Shown: positions 1 to 8,597, numbered from the stretch's first letter. The stretch is 64,000 nt of DNA from Pseudomonas sp. BBP2017 (GCF_003024385.1 NZ_PVZN01000015.1:62001-126000); one strand, 5' to 3'. Made by a program: numbers and translations. Notes: generated by a model not told the origin, from the sequence alone.

Positions 1-146
1 AGTGCAAGGTGCTGTTCCGCAACGGTCCGGAAGCCCCCAGGGTGCGCCGGGTACAAGTGCCGGCCAGGCAGAGCAAGGATGTCACCGCCAAGTTCAATCG
101 CGAGATCATCAAGCTGCGCATCAACCTGGACTGCAAGCCGCAATAA
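1..146 (+). CDS. C-terminal end of an unidentified protein (5' truncated by window edge)
   Basis: An open frame runs in from the left edge (first full codon at base 3) and stops with TAA at 144-146, giving the last 47 residues, which end in LRINLDCKPQ. The piece is basic and contains no motif I recognise. It ends about 130 bases before azoR on the same strand, with no obvious terminator between, but the AT-rich gap suggests azoR has its own promoter. Only the reading frame and stop are certain; function cannot be assigned from this fragment. Confidence 0.55.
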   Translation, partial: CKVLFRNGPEAPRVRRVQVPARQSKDVTAKFNREIIKLRINLDCKPQ

Positions 147-279
147 GTGAGGCTAGCGCACCGGCACAATAAAACAAATAAACTGATAGATTGCACCCAG
201 ATTTTACGCTTTTTAATCGATCAGCTACTGTTTAATCTTGTCTCCATCGACCTACCGCATTCGCCGATGGAGGCAACCC

Positions 280-879
280 ATGTCCCGTGTACTCGTAATC
301 GAAAGCAGCGCCCGCCAGCAGGGTTCGATCTCCCGGCAACTGACCAGTGACTTTGTCAGCCAGTGGCAAGCCGCCCATCCTGGCGATCAGGTCACTCTGC
401 GTGATCTGGCCGTCAACCCGGTGCCGCACCTGGATGCCAACCTGCTGGGTGGCTGGATGAAGCCCGAAGAGCAGCGCAACAGCGACGAGCTGCAGGCGCT
501 GGCCCGCTCCAACGAACTGACTGACGAAGTACTGGCCGCCGATGTACTGGTACTGGCTGCGCCGATGTACAACTTCACCATTCCAAGCACCTTGAAGGCC
601 TGGCTGGACCATGTGCTGCGTGCCGGCATCACCTTCAAGTACACCGAAACCGGCCCGCAGGGGCTGCTGACCGGCAAGAAGGCCTACATCCTCACGGCCC
701 GCGGTGGCATCCATGCTGGCGCCTCGAGCGACCATCAGGAACCGTACCTGCGTCAGGTGATGGCCTTCATCGGTATCCATGACGTGACCTTCATCCATGC
801 CGAAGGCCTGAACATGGGCGGTGATTTCCATGAGAAAGGCTTGAATCAGGCTAAGGCCCAGCTGGCTGCGGTGGCGTGA
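280..879 (+). CDS. azoR: FMN-dependent NADH-azoreductase AzoR
   Basis: 199-residue flavodoxin-fold quinone/azo reductase, the usual length for AzoR. It reduces azo dyes and quinones with NADH through bound FMN in the cytoplasm, probably as protection against quinone stress. Seen in the sequence: N-terminal beta strand VLVIESSAR followed by the phosphate-binding loop, the PMYNF FMN motif near residue 88, and the TARGG segment near 140. The ATG at 280 is preceded by GGAGG at 7 bases; an in-frame start at 238 lacks a ribosome site. The AT-rich DNA at 150-240 is the likely promoter region (TTGCAC at 191 with a weak -10 near 214). A strong terminator follows, so it is probably monocistronic. Confidence 0.93.
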   Translation: MSRVLVIESSARQQGSISRQLTSDFVSQWQAAHPGDQVTLRDLAVNPVPHLDANLLGGWMKPEEQRNSDELQALARSNELTDEVLAADVLVLAAPMYNFTIPSTLKAWLDHVLRAGITFKYTETGPQGLLTGKKAYILTARGGIHAGASSDHQEPYLRQVMAFIGIHDVTFIHAEGLNMGGDFHEKGLNQAKAQLAAVA

Positions 880-928
880 CTGCACTGAATTTTCCCGCCT
901 GACACCTGTTGCTCCTTTGGGTGTAGCT

Positions 929-962
929 GCCCGGTCTGCGTTGCGCATGACCGGGCTTTTTT
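929..962 (+). terminator. Rho-independent terminator of azoR
   Basis: 8-bp perfect stem GCCCGGTC (929-936) / GACCGGGC (949-956) with a 12-base loop, followed by six T. It lies 50 bases after the azoR stop and just before the convergent bdhA stop. The minus-strand reading has no T-run, so it ends azoR rather than the aco operon. Confidence 0.85.
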
Positions 963-974
963 GTGACAGAGGCC

Positions 975-2069
975 TTAGAGCCTGGCTGGGGAGACGATGA
1001 TCTTCACATTCTCCTCCTTGTTGTTCACCAACGCCTCAAAGCCCTGGCCAACAATGGCCTCAAGGCCTATACGCCCGGTAACCAGCGGGCTGATATCCAG
1101 CCGCCCATCGGCAATGAAGGCGATCACGTCGGCGAACTCACCGTTGTAGGCCAGGGCGCCGAGCACGTGCTTCTCGGTGGACACCAGGTCGAAGAAGTTG
1201 AACTCGCTGGGCTCCTCGAAAATCCCCACCAGCACGCACTTGCCGGCCTTGCGTATGAGATCGATGGCCAGCTTGGCGGTGTGCTTGTTGCCGATGCATT
1301 CAAAACTGACATCAGCACCCAGGCCAGCAGTCAAGGCGCGAATCTCGGCCAGCACATCGCACTGCTTGGGATCGAACACAGCAGTAGCGCCGACTTCCAG
1401 GGCCTTGGCCTTGCGCGCGCTGGACATTTCCAGGGCGATCACCTGCGCCGCACCGGCTGCTTTGGCGCACATGATGGTGCACAGGCCGATGGTCCCGGCA
1501 CCAACCACTACGACGTTCTGGCCCAGCAGGTTGCCGGCCTTTTTCACGGCATGCATGCCGACCGCCAGCGGTTCGATCAGCGCCCCGGCTTCGCGCGGGA
1601 AACCTTCGGGCAAGCGGTACAGCAGGTTGGCCGGTACGTTGACCCGCTCGGCGAAGGCGCCGTTGTTCATCAGCCCGGTAAAGGCCAGACGTTCGCAGAT
1701 GTTGTACAGGCCGTGGGTGCAGTAGTAGCAGGTGCCGCAGTGCTGGCAGGCGTCGGCAGCCACCGGGTCGCCCACGGCATAACCCTGCACACCATCGCCA
1801 AGTTTGAGGATTTCGCCGCAAAACTCATGGCCGAGAATGCACTGGCCCTGAATGCCGGTCAGCGGGTGCGGCGCCTCTACCGGAATGAACACGGGACCGG
1901 CGACATATTCGTGCAGGTCGGACCCGCAGATACCGCACCAGTCGACCTTGATCTGCACCCAGCCAGGCGGCGGGTCGGCGGGCAAGGGCACATCTTCGAC
2001 GCGGATGTCCTGGCGGCCATGCCAGACCGCCGCACGCATGCTGGCGGTGGGATTGGTCAGATCATTCAT
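975..2069 (-). CDS. bdhA: 2,3-butanediol dehydrogenase (zinc-dependent MDR alcohol dehydrogenase)
   Basis: 364-residue medium-chain dehydrogenase that interconverts 2,3-butanediol and acetoin with NAD, feeding the aco pathway encoded upstream. Visible: catalytic zinc motif CGICGSD (C45) and GHE (80-82); structural zinc cysteines C111, C114, C117 and C125 in the C-x2-C-x2-C-x7-C pattern; Rossmann glycines GAGTIG near 180. The ATG at 2069 has GGGAG 9 bases upstream; a frame-open start at 2093 has none, and M at 2039 would cut the N-terminal extension. It is the last gene of the minus-strand aco operon, separated from acoC by a hairpin with four T that could lower its expression. Stereospecificity cannot be told from sequence; sorbitol/threonine dehydrogenase relatives are less likely given the context. 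Confidence 0.88.
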   Translation of the reverse strand: MNDLTNPTASMRAAVWHGRQDIRVEDVPLPADPPPGWVQIKVDWCGICGSDLHEYVAGPVFIPVEAPHPLTGIQGQCILGHEFCGEILKLGDGVQGYAVGDPVAADACQHCGTCYYCTHGLYNICERLAFTGLMNNGAFAERVNVPANLLYRLPEGFPREAGALIEPLAVGMHAVKKAGNLLGQNVVVVGAGTIGLCTIMCAKAAGAAQVIALEMSSARKAKALEVGATAVFDPKQCDVLAEIRALTAGLGADVSFECIGNKHTAKLAIDLIRKAGKCVLVGIFEEPSEFNFFDLVSTEKHVLGALAYNGEFADVIAFIADGRLDISPLVTGRIGLEAIVGQGFEALVNNKEENVKIIVSPARL

Positions 2070-2093
2070 TGTTGTTATCTCCCAGGTGTACAC

Positions 2094-2118
2094 AAAAGCG
2101 CCGCCGTGGTGACGGCGC
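2094..2118 (-). terminator. Hairpin with short T-run between acoC and bdhA
   Basis: On the minus strand GCGCCG / CGGCGC (6-bp GC stem, 9-base loop) is followed by TTTT. It sits in the 57-base acoC-bdhA gap. The stem is strong but the T-run short, so it is best read as a leaky or attenuating terminator inside the operon. Confidence 0.5.
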
Positions 2119-2126
2119 GGGTGGGT

Positions 2127-3233
2127 TCATTGGCTGGCGAGGAAGGTCGACAGCCGCTGGTTGATTCGCTCGGCGGCCTCCATCTGCACCATATGGCCCT
2201 GGCCCGGCAGGATCTCGACCTCGGCCTGCAGGCCTTCGGCATGGCTGGCCGGGATGATCGCGTCGGCGGCGCCCCAGATCACCAGGCTCGGCTGTTGGGC
2301 AACTACCGCGCGCAGGTCGTGGCGCTGCACACTGCCGTCGGCGATGGCTGCGGCGAGTTGGCGCAGGGCATTGTCGACACCTTCCAGGCGCTTGAACTTG
2401 AGCATGTCTTCGAGCATTTGCCGGGTCACCAGGCCGGGGTCTGAAAACAGCTGTGTCAGTGGCGCCTTGAGTGCGTTGCGGTTGTTGGCGTCAACGAAGC
2501 CTTGCAGGTAGTCGCCGTTGATTTCGCGGCCGAGACCGGCGCTGGCGATCAGGGTCAAGCTGCGCACCCGTTGCGGCGCCAGACGCGCCAGGTTCAACGA
2601 CACTGCACCGCCCATGGAGTGACCGGCCAGGTGGGCATGCTGGATATCCAGGTGGTCGAGCAGCTCGATCAGCGTCTGGCTCAGTTCGTCCAGGTCGCCC
2701 CGTTGCAGGGTTTTGCCCGACTCGCCATGCCCGGGCAGGTCGAGAGCGATGACCCGGCGCTCGGCGGCCAGGGCCTGATGGTTGAACAGCCAGTTGTTCA
2801 GGTCGCCGCCAAAGCCGTGCACCAGCAGCAGAGGCGTGCCGCCCTCGCCGAGGTCGAAGTAGCGCACCGTGCGCCCGCCCAGGTCGATTTTCTGTGGCGC
2901 CGGGCCGCTGTCCTGCTCGCCGTCGCCGCCGGGGACAAACTCGGCCTGAAAGCGCTGCACCACTGCGTCGATTTCCGCCTCATCGGCTTCGCCGTCGACC
3001 ACCACCGCCAGCAGTGCGCCCACCGGCAAGGTCTCATCCGGCTGGGCGATCAGGCGGCGCAGCACGCCGCTGAACGGCGCCTCGACGCTGCTGGAGATCT
3101 TGTCGGTTTCGACATCCAGCACCTCGTCGCCCTTGTTGATCTGCTCGCCTTCCTGCTTGAGCCAGGTGTCGATGCGCCCTTCGGTCATCGACAGGCCCCA
3201 TTTGGGCATGGTCAGGGTATGGATCTGGCTCAT
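2127..3233 (-). CDS. acoC: Acetoin dehydrogenase E2: dihydrolipoamide acetyltransferase AcoC
   Basis: 368-residue E2 component that takes the acetyl group produced by AcoA/AcoB and passes it to CoA. The N-terminal lipoyl domain (about 1-80) carries the lipoyl-lysine K45 in ETDKI. After a Gln/Glu/Pro linker (about 85-115) comes an alpha/beta-hydrolase fold (about 116-368) with the nucleophile elbow GHSMG (S206) and oxyanion-type HGFGG at 139-143. This lipoyl plus hydrolase fusion is the standard AcoC build and differs from the catalytic domain of ordinary E2 proteins. The start overlaps the acoB stop by 4 bases (ATGA), indicating translational coupling. No dihydrolipoamide dehydrogenase (E3) gene lies in the cluster, so E3 must come from elsewhere. 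Confidence 0.93.
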   Translation of the reverse strand: MSQIHTLTMPKWGLSMTEGRIDTWLKQEGEQINKGDEVLDVETDKISSSVEAPFSGVLRRLIAQPDETLPVGALLAVVVDGEADEAEIDAVVQRFQAEFVPGGDGEQDSGPAPQKIDLGGRTVRYFDLGEGGTPLLLVHGFGGDLNNWLFNHQALAAERRVIALDLPGHGESGKTLQRGDLDELSQTLIELLDHLDIQHAHLAGHSMGGAVSLNLARLAPQRVRSLTLIASAGLGREINGDYLQGFVDANNRNALKAPLTQLFSDPGLVTRQMLEDMLKFKRLEGVDNALRQLAAAIADGSVQRHDLRAVVAQQPSLVIWGAADAIIPASHAEGLQAEVEILPGQGHMVQMEAAERINQRLSTFLASQ

Positions 3234-4249
3234 GCGGCAGTCCTCGCAGCAATCACTGTGTGCACCGCTGCCTCGATCTTCGCTGCGGTGGGGATGTACA
3301 GGTCTTCCAGGGCGTCGGAGAACGGCACCGGGGTGTGCGGTGCGGTGACCATTTCGATCGGCCCTTTGAGGGCGGCAAAGGCTTTTTGCGCCACCAGGGC
3401 GCTGATGTCGGTGGCCATTGAGCAGCGCGGGTTGGCTTCGTCGATCACCACCAGGCGCCCGGTTTTTTCCACGCTTTCAAGGATGCTGTCTGCGTCCAGC
3501 GGGCTGGTAGTGCGCAGGTCGAGGACCTCGCAGTCGATGCCCTGGCGCGCCAGGTTGGCGGCGGCCTCCATGGCCAGGTGAACCATGCGCCCGTAGGTCA
3601 CCAGGGTGATGTCATCGCCCTCGCGCAGGTAATTGGCCTCGCCGAAGGGCACGGTGTAGAGCTCTTCCGGCACCTCGCCCTGCATGCTGTAGAGCAGTTT
3701 GTGTTCGCAGAAGATCACCGGGTCGTTGTCGCGAATCGCCTGGATCAGCAGGCCCTTGGCGTCGTACGGCGAGGACGGGCAGACCACTTTCAGGCCGGGA
3801 ATGTGCGTCCATAGCGAGGTGAGCATCTGCGAGTGCTGGGCGGCAGCGCGCAGGCCGGCACCGACCATGGTGCGCATGACCAGCGGGGTAACCGCCTTGC
3901 CGCCGAACATGTAGCGGAATTTCGCCGCCTGGTTGAGGATTTGGTCCAGGCAGCAGCCGGCGAAGTCGACGAACATCAGTTCGCACACCGGACGCAGGCC
4001 CTGGGTGGCGGCGCCGACCGCCGCACCGACATAGCCGATTTCTGACAGCGGCGCGTCGAGCACGCGGCCGGGGAACTGTTTGTACAGACCTTTGGTGACA
4101 CCCAGTACACCGCCCCAGGCGTCCTCTTCACCGGGTGCGCCGGCGCCGCCGGCGACGTCTTCACCGATGATGAACACGCTGCTGTCGCGGCGCATTTCCT
4201 GGGCCAGGGCTTCGTTGATGGCCTGCTGGTAGCTGATTTTTCTCGCCAT
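3230..4249 (-). CDS. acoB: Acetoin dehydrogenase E1 beta subunit AcoB
   Basis: 339-residue beta subunit of the thiamine-diphosphate E1 enzyme that cleaves acetoin to acetaldehyde and an acetyl unit. The N-terminal pyrimidine-binding transketolase domain (about 1-190, with IGEDVAGG near residue 28) is followed by the transketolase C-terminal domain (about 210-330, with DLRTTSPLD near 245). Length and arrangement match AcoB and the related PdhB/BkdB proteins. It follows acoA by 35 bases and overlaps acoC by 4. Neighbouring acoX, acoC and acoR decide acetoin over pyruvate or branched-chain keto acids as substrate. Confidence 0.94.
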   Translation of the reverse strand: MARKISYQQAINEALAQEMRRDSSVFIIGEDVAGGAGAPGEEDAWGGVLGVTKGLYKQFPGRVLDAPLSEIGYVGAAVGAATQGLRPVCELMFVDFAGCCLDQILNQAAKFRYMFGGKAVTPLVMRTMVGAGLRAAAQHSQMLTSLWTHIPGLKVVCPSSPYDAKGLLIQAIRDNDPVIFCEHKLLYSMQGEVPEELYTVPFGEANYLREGDDITLVTYGRMVHLAMEAAANLARQGIDCEVLDLRTTSPLDADSILESVEKTGRLVVIDEANPRCSMATDISALVAQKAFAALKGPIEMVTAPHTPVPFSDALEDLYIPTAAKIEAAVHTVIAARTAA

Positions 4250-4284
4250 GATGCTTCTCCACTTGTTCTTGTTGTCAGGCAGGC

Positions 4285-5262
4285 TCAGGGGTACGACACG
4301 TACACGTCGCTGAGCAGGGCGGCAGGGTCGGGTTTCGGGTCGGATTTGGCCCGGCGTACCGAGTCCTCGATCAGGTCCTCGACCCGGGCGTCGATCTGGT
4401 CGAGTTGTTCGGTGCTGAGCAGGCCGGCGCGGGTGCTGCGCTGACGGAACTGCATCAGGCAGTCGCGGGTTTCACGCAGGTTCTTCACCTCATCGGCGGC
4501 GCGGTAGGTTTGCGCGTCGCCCTCGAAGTGGCCGTAGTAGCGAGTCAGCTTGACCTCGATAAGAGACGGGCCCTGGCCCGAGCGCGCACGTTCGATGGCC
4601 GCGCCCGCTGCCTCAAACACGGCGAAGAAGTCGTAGCCGTCGATGGTCACCCCGGGCATGCCGAAGCCGGCGGCGCGGTCGGCGATGTGGTCGCAAGCCA
4701 CCGACCAGTTCGACGCGGTCGCCTCGGCATAGCCGTTGTTCTCGGCGACGAAGATGCATGGCAGGTTCATGATCGAGGCCAGGTTCATCGCCTCGAACAC
4801 CGCGCCTTCGTTGGAGCCGCCGTCGCCGAAGAACACCACGGCGACGTCATCGGTGCCTTTGATTTTCGCCGCTAGCGCCGCCCCGGCCACCAATGGCGCA
4901 CCGGCGCCGACAATGCCGTTGGCACCGAGCATGCCTTTCTCAAGGTCGGCGATGTGCATCGAACCGCCCTTGCCGCCACAGACGCCGGTTTTCTTACCGT
5001 AGATCTCGGCCATCATTCCGTACACGTCAACGCCCTTGGCGATGCAGTGGCCGTGGCCGCGGTGGTTGGAGGCGATGCAGTCGCTGTCGCGCAGGTGGGC
5101 CATGACGCCAGCGGCCGAGGCCTCTTCGCCTGCGTAGAGGTGGACGAAGCCGGGAATCTCGCCGGTGGCGAATTCCACGTGCAGGCGTTCTTCGAAGGTG
5201 CGAATGGTGCGCATGACTTCATAGGCATGCAGCAATTGCTCGGTAGACAGGTGAGTGGACAT
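4285..5262 (-). CDS. acoA: Acetoin dehydrogenase E1 alpha subunit AcoA
   Basis: 325-residue alpha subunit of the acetoin-cleaving E1 enzyme. It carries the thiamine-diphosphate motif: GDG at 146-148 followed by the conserved NN at 175-176, with SNEG between. HRGHGHC (67-73) is the usual phosphate-loop region of the E1 alpha family. The ATG at 5262 has CGGAGAA upstream; a longer open frame up to 5379 would run into acoX and lacks a ribosome site. It starts 22 bases after the acoX stop, in the same transcript. Confidence 0.94.
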   Translation of the reverse strand: MSTHLSTEQLLHAYEVMRTIRTFEERLHVEFATGEIPGFVHLYAGEEASAAGVMAHLRDSDCIASNHRGHGHCIAKGVDVYGMMAEIYGKKTGVCGGKGGSMHIADLEKGMLGANGIVGAGAPLVAGAALAAKIKGTDDVAVVFFGDGGSNEGAVFEAMNLASIMNLPCIFVAENNGYAEATASNWSVACDHIADRAAGFGMPGVTIDGYDFFAVFEAAGAAIERARSGQGPSLIEVKLTRYYGHFEGDAQTYRAADEVKNLRETRDCLMQFRQRSTRAGLLSTEQLDQIDARVEDLIEDSVRRAKSDPKPDPAALLSDVYVSYP

Positions 5263-5284
5263 CTTGTTGTTCTCCGGGGTTGTC

Positions 5285-6343
5285 TCAACACGGTTGGTTC
5301 GCAGGGTGTTGCGGGTGTTCGCGGCCGACCGCCAGCAGGCGATGGCGTGCGGCATGGGCCAGCACCGCCTCGACGTCAATGCTCAAGGGGCCGAAGGCGT
5401 CGAGGGTGATGCTTGGCCGGTCGCTTGCGCTGAACTCGATTTCGCGCTCGCCATCCAGCGCCAGGGTGCCGCTGGAAAGGCTCAGGGAGTAGGCAACCCC
5501 AGGCGTCAACGGCCCCGAGGCAGTCACCCCGCAGCCTTGCAGCAGGCCTGGGGCCAGGGGTGCCAGCAGTGCGTGCTCGGCCTCAGGGTGCAGGCGAATC
5601 CAGGCGCCTTCGGGGGCTGCGCGCGACACCGGGCACCACAACCCGCACAGCGCCGAGAGGCCAATGGCGTGGGGTTCGGCGAAGGTCGCGAAGACTTCCG
5701 CCAGGTCCTCGGCGCGGCTGATGGCGCGAGCGCCGATGAAGCGTTGCGGCGACACCGCGACATCCACCAGGGCCCATTCGCAGAGCTGTTGTTCCGCCAC
5801 CCGCACCACCAGGCGCTTGTTGCGGCGCAGGGCAATCGCGGCGGGAATGCGGCCGCTGGCGAACAGCCCGCCGGCAAGGCCGGCGCTGGTGGCTTCGCGC
5901 AGTTCCGGGAAGGCGTTGTTGGTGCCGGTGGACAGGGTCAGCAGCGGGATGTCGCCGACTTCGGCGGCCACCGCCTTGTGCGTACCGTCGCCGCCGAGCA
6001 CGGCGATCAGGGCCACACCCTCGGCGGCCATCAGGCGCGCGGCGTGGCGGGTGTCTTCGACGGTCTGGCGCAGCGGCATGTCGAGGATGGTCAGTTGCGG
6101 CCAGCGCTGTTGCTCGGCATGCGGGCCGAGGCTGGCCTTGAGCACGGCGGCGGCGATACCGGTCATGTCCGGCGGCAGCAGCACCTGTTCGACGCCGGTG
6201 GCGGCAAACGCCGCGAGCAGGCGCTGTACTGCCGAAGCCTTGTCGGTGCTGGAGTAGAGCCCGGCATTGGCAGTCAGTCGGCGCAAGTCGCGGCCACTGG
6301 CCGGATTGGCGATGATCCCCACGGTCAGGGCGGGTTGGCGCAT
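5285..6343 (-). CDS. acoX: AcoX, NAD-kinase-like protein of acetoin catabolism
   Basis: 352-residue protein of the AcoX family, related to ATP-NAD/diacylglycerol kinases. The N-terminal GIIANPASGRD and the LGGDGTHK nucleotide motif (about residue 110) are typical of the kinase fold. AcoX is consistently encoded with acetoin dehydrogenase genes, but its exact reaction is not established as far as I know. The ATG at 6343 has AGAGGT upstream; longer in-frame starts run through the sigma54 promoter and are rejected. It is the first gene of the operon, about 24 bases downstream of the expected transcript start. Confidence 0.9.
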   Translation of the reverse strand: MRQPALTVGIIANPASGRDLRRLTANAGLYSSTDKASAVQRLLAAFAATGVEQVLLPPDMTGIAAAVLKASLGPHAEQQRWPQLTILDMPLRQTVEDTRHAARLMAAEGVALIAVLGGDGTHKAVAAEVGDIPLLTLSTGTNNAFPELREATSAGLAGGLFASGRIPAAIALRRNKRLVVRVAEQQLCEWALVDVAVSPQRFIGARAISRAEDLAEVFATFAEPHAIGLSALCGLWCPVSRAAPEGAWIRLHPEAEHALLAPLAPGLLQGCGVTASGPLTPGVAYSLSLSSGTLALDGEREIEFSASDRPSITLDAFGPLSIDVEAVLAHAARHRLLAVGREHPQHPANQPC

Positions 6344-6377
6344 GGCACACCTCTGGTTCTTGTTTGCCAGGGGCAGG

Positions 6378-6394
6378 AGCAAGGCCGGTGCCAA
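6378..6394 (-). promoter_or_regulatory. Sigma54 (-24/-12) promoter of the aco operon
   Basis: Read on the minus strand the sequence is TTGGCACC-GGCC-TTGCT: the GG of the -24 element and the GC of the -12 element are exactly 10 bases apart, and it matches the RpoN consensus TTGGCACG-N4-TTGCT at all but one position. It lies 35 bases upstream of the acoX ATG, facing it. The divergent gene encodes an RpoN-dependent activator with an intact GAFTGA loop, which fits. Confidence 0.85.
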
Positions 6395-6489
6395 GTCGTG
6401 CAGATGTGCGTTGCAGAGCGGTTTCTGCGGTATTGGCCGGGGCTGTGGCAAGACGCTCGGTGTCACTGTTGCACGCCACCTGGCGAGAC

Positions 6490-6510
6490 GCTGAGACGCT
6501 GCGTCTCAGC
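6490..6510. promoter_or_regulatory. Perfect palindrome, probable AcoR upstream activating site
   Basis: GCTGAGACGC, one T, then GCGTCTCAGC: a perfect 10-bp inverted repeat. It is about 100 bases upstream of the -24 element of the aco promoter and 90 bases before acoR, the usual place for an enhancer site bound by a Fis-type helix-turn-helix. GAGACG also occurs as a direct repeat just before it. Binding by AcoR is inferred from position and symmetry. Confidence 0.65.
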
Positions 6511-6600
6511 CCGGCAGGAATCCACAGAGTGCTTGTCCACCCCCGGCATTCGGCGCTTAATGAGGCCCATAACGACAAGAACACGAGCACCGGAGGCCCC

Positions 6601-8475
6601 ATGCTTGCCGCGAACTCCAAAGCCCACGTCGACTGTGTTAGCCGCGTGCTGAAGAACGCCGAACGTCTACCCCAGGCGCCGGTGCCGCCGCTGATCCTCG
6701 ACTCCTGGCGCCGCTCGATGGAGCAGCACCGGCTCGATCCCGCGTCCCAGCAAGGGCCGCGCATCCTTTCGCAAAGCCTGCTCGACGAGTGTCGCGAGCG
6801 TTCCGAGCTGTTCCTGCGCATTGCCGGTGATGCCGTGGCGCGCCTGCACGGGCGGGTACGCGATGCTGACTACTGCGTGCTGCTGACCGATGCCCTGGGG
6901 CGGACCATCGACTACCGGGTCGAGTCGGCCATCCGCAACGACTGCCGCAAGGCCGGGCTGTACTTGGGCACCTGCTGGTCGGAGGGCGAGGAAGGCACCT
7001 GCGGGGTGGCGGCGGTGCTGACCAGCAAGGCGCCAGCGACCGTGCACAAGCGCGACCATTTTCGCGCCGCCTTCATCGGCCTGACCTGCTCGGCGGCACC
7101 GGTGTTCGACCCGCAAGGTGAGCTGCTTGGCGTAGTCGATGTCTCGGCGCTGCAATCGCCGGATGACCGGCGCAGCCAGCACCTGATCCGGCAAATGGTG
7201 GTACAGAGCGCACGGGAAATCGAAAACGCATTCTTCATGCACAGTGCCGAGCCGCACTGGGTCTTGCGCGCCCACAGTACGCCGGGTTATGTCGACAGCC
7301 AGCCGGATTACCTGCTGGCCTGGGATGCCGATGGCCGTCTACAGGCCCTCAACAGCCTGGCCCGCAAGGCGCTGCTGGAACGCTATGGCCAGCTGCCGGA
7401 ACATATCGGTGAGCTGTTCGACCTTGATGCCCTGCGCGCTGCTACCGATGAATCGGCCCAACGCTTGCGCTGGCGCGGTGAAAGCGGCGAGCTGCATGTG
7501 CGTATCAGCTCGCCGCGGCGCAAGCCTGGGTGCCGGGTCGCGGCCATTGCCCGCCAGCCGATTGATGAGCGGGTCGAGCACAGCCTGCGCCTGGCAACCC
7601 GAGTCAAGGACTGCAACCTGGCCGTGCTGGTGCTGGGCGAAACCGGTTCGGGCAAGGAGGTGTTCGCCCGCCAGTTGCATGCCATGAGCCTGCGTTGCGG
7701 CAAACCGTTCGTGGCGCTGAACTGCGCCGCCATCCCTGAGAACCTGATCGAGAGCGAGCTGTTCGGCTATGTCGCCGGAGCTTTTACCGGCGCCTCGAGC
7801 AAGGGCATGCAGGGCCTGCTGCAACAGGCCGATGGCGGCACCCTGTTTCTCGACGAAATCGGCGATATGCCGCTGAACCTGCAAACCCGCTTGCTGCGTG
7901 TGCTGGCTGAGGGCGAGGTGGCGCCGTTGGGCGCCTCGGCGCGACAACGGGTGGATATCCAGGTGATCTGCGCCACCCACCGCGACCTCACGGCGATGGT
8001 CGCTGCCGGAAGCTTTCGCGAAGACCTTTATTTTCGCCTGGCCAATGCCCGCTTCGAACTGCCGCCACTGCGTGAGCGCAGTGACCGGCTGGCGCTGATC
8101 AACCAATTGCTGGGCGAAGAGGCCAAGGGCTGTGGTGTTGATGTTGGCTTGAGTGGCGATGCGCTGGAGGCACTGCTCAATTACCGCTGGCCGGGTAACT
8201 TGCGCCAGCTACGCCAGGTGCTGCGCTATGCCTGTGCGATCTGTTCCGGCAGCACCTTGCAGTTGGATGACTTGCCGTTGGAGATACGCGGTGGCCAGGT
8301 CCAGGCGCAGCTTCAGGCCAGTGTCAGCCCAGCGCGTCAGCAGTTGCTCGACGCGTTGATTCGCCATCGCTGGAAGCCGGGGGAAACCGCCAAGGCCCTG
8401 GGGATCTCGCGGGCGACCTTGTATCGGCGGGTGCATGAGCACCGGATAGAGATGCCGCGGATGGGTAAGGGCTGA
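6601..8475 (+). CDS. acoR: AcoR, sigma54-dependent activator of acetoin catabolism
   Basis: 624-residue enhancer-binding protein. Order: N-terminal GAF-type sensor region (about 65-230), a PAS-like linker (about 235-310), AAA+ domain with Walker A GETGSGKE (346-353), the sigma54-contact loop GAFTGA (393-398), Walker B LFLDEIGD, the R-finger region near FREDLYFRL, and a C-terminal Fis-type helix-turn-helix (about 585-620, GISRATLYRR). The ATG at 6601 has CGGAGG 4-9 bases upstream; in-frame codons upstream to 6364 lie in the promoter region. Divergent from the aco operon, with a shared 257-base control region. Family knowledge: responds to acetoin or 2,3-butanediol and drives the RpoN promoter of the operon. 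Confidence 0.92.
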   Translation: MLAANSKAHVDCVSRVLKNAERLPQAPVPPLILDSWRRSMEQHRLDPASQQGPRILSQSLLDECRERSELFLRIAGDAVARLHGRVRDADYCVLLTDALGRTIDYRVESAIRNDCRKAGLYLGTCWSEGEEGTCGVAAVLTSKAPATVHKRDHFRAAFIGLTCSAAPVFDPQGELLGVVDVSALQSPDDRRSQHLIRQMVVQSAREIENAFFMHSAEPHWVLRAHSTPGYVDSQPDYLLAWDADGRLQALNSLARKALLERYGQLPEHIGELFDLDALRAATDESAQRLRWRGESGELHVRISSPRRKPGCRVAAIARQPIDERVEHSLRLATRVKDCNLAVLVLGETGSGKEVFARQLHAMSLRCGKPFVALNCAAIPENLIESELFGYVAGAFTGASSKGMQGLLQQADGGTLFLDEIGDMPLNLQTRLLRVLAEGEVAPLGASARQRVDIQVICATHRDLTAMVAAGSFREDLYFRLANARFELPPLRERSDRLALINQLLGEEAKGCGVDVGLSGDALEALLNYRWPGNLRQLRQVLRYACAICSGSTLQLDDLPLEIRGGQVQAQLQASVSPARQQLLDALIRHRWKPGETAKALGISRATLYRRVHEHRIEMPRMGKG

Positions 8476-8597
8476 CTATCTACTCAACCCAGTGGGGATT
8501 CATCCGCTTCTACAGGTTGCATGCCTGTCTTGTCCGCAGCAGTTGCCGGGCATATCCCGAACCGCTAATGTCGCCGCCTCTAGAATAAGGGGCAACC

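Noticed and set aside
963..2444. 493-codon open frame antisense to bdhA and the end of acoC
   Set aside because: bdhA and acoC on the other strand carry clear family motifs; the antisense product has no recognisable domain and overlaps two genes.
5583..6821. Long Arg-rich minus-strand frame over acoX and acoR
   Set aside because: Arg/Ala/Pro-rich shadow of GC-rich genes; crosses the sigma54 promoter and both real starts.
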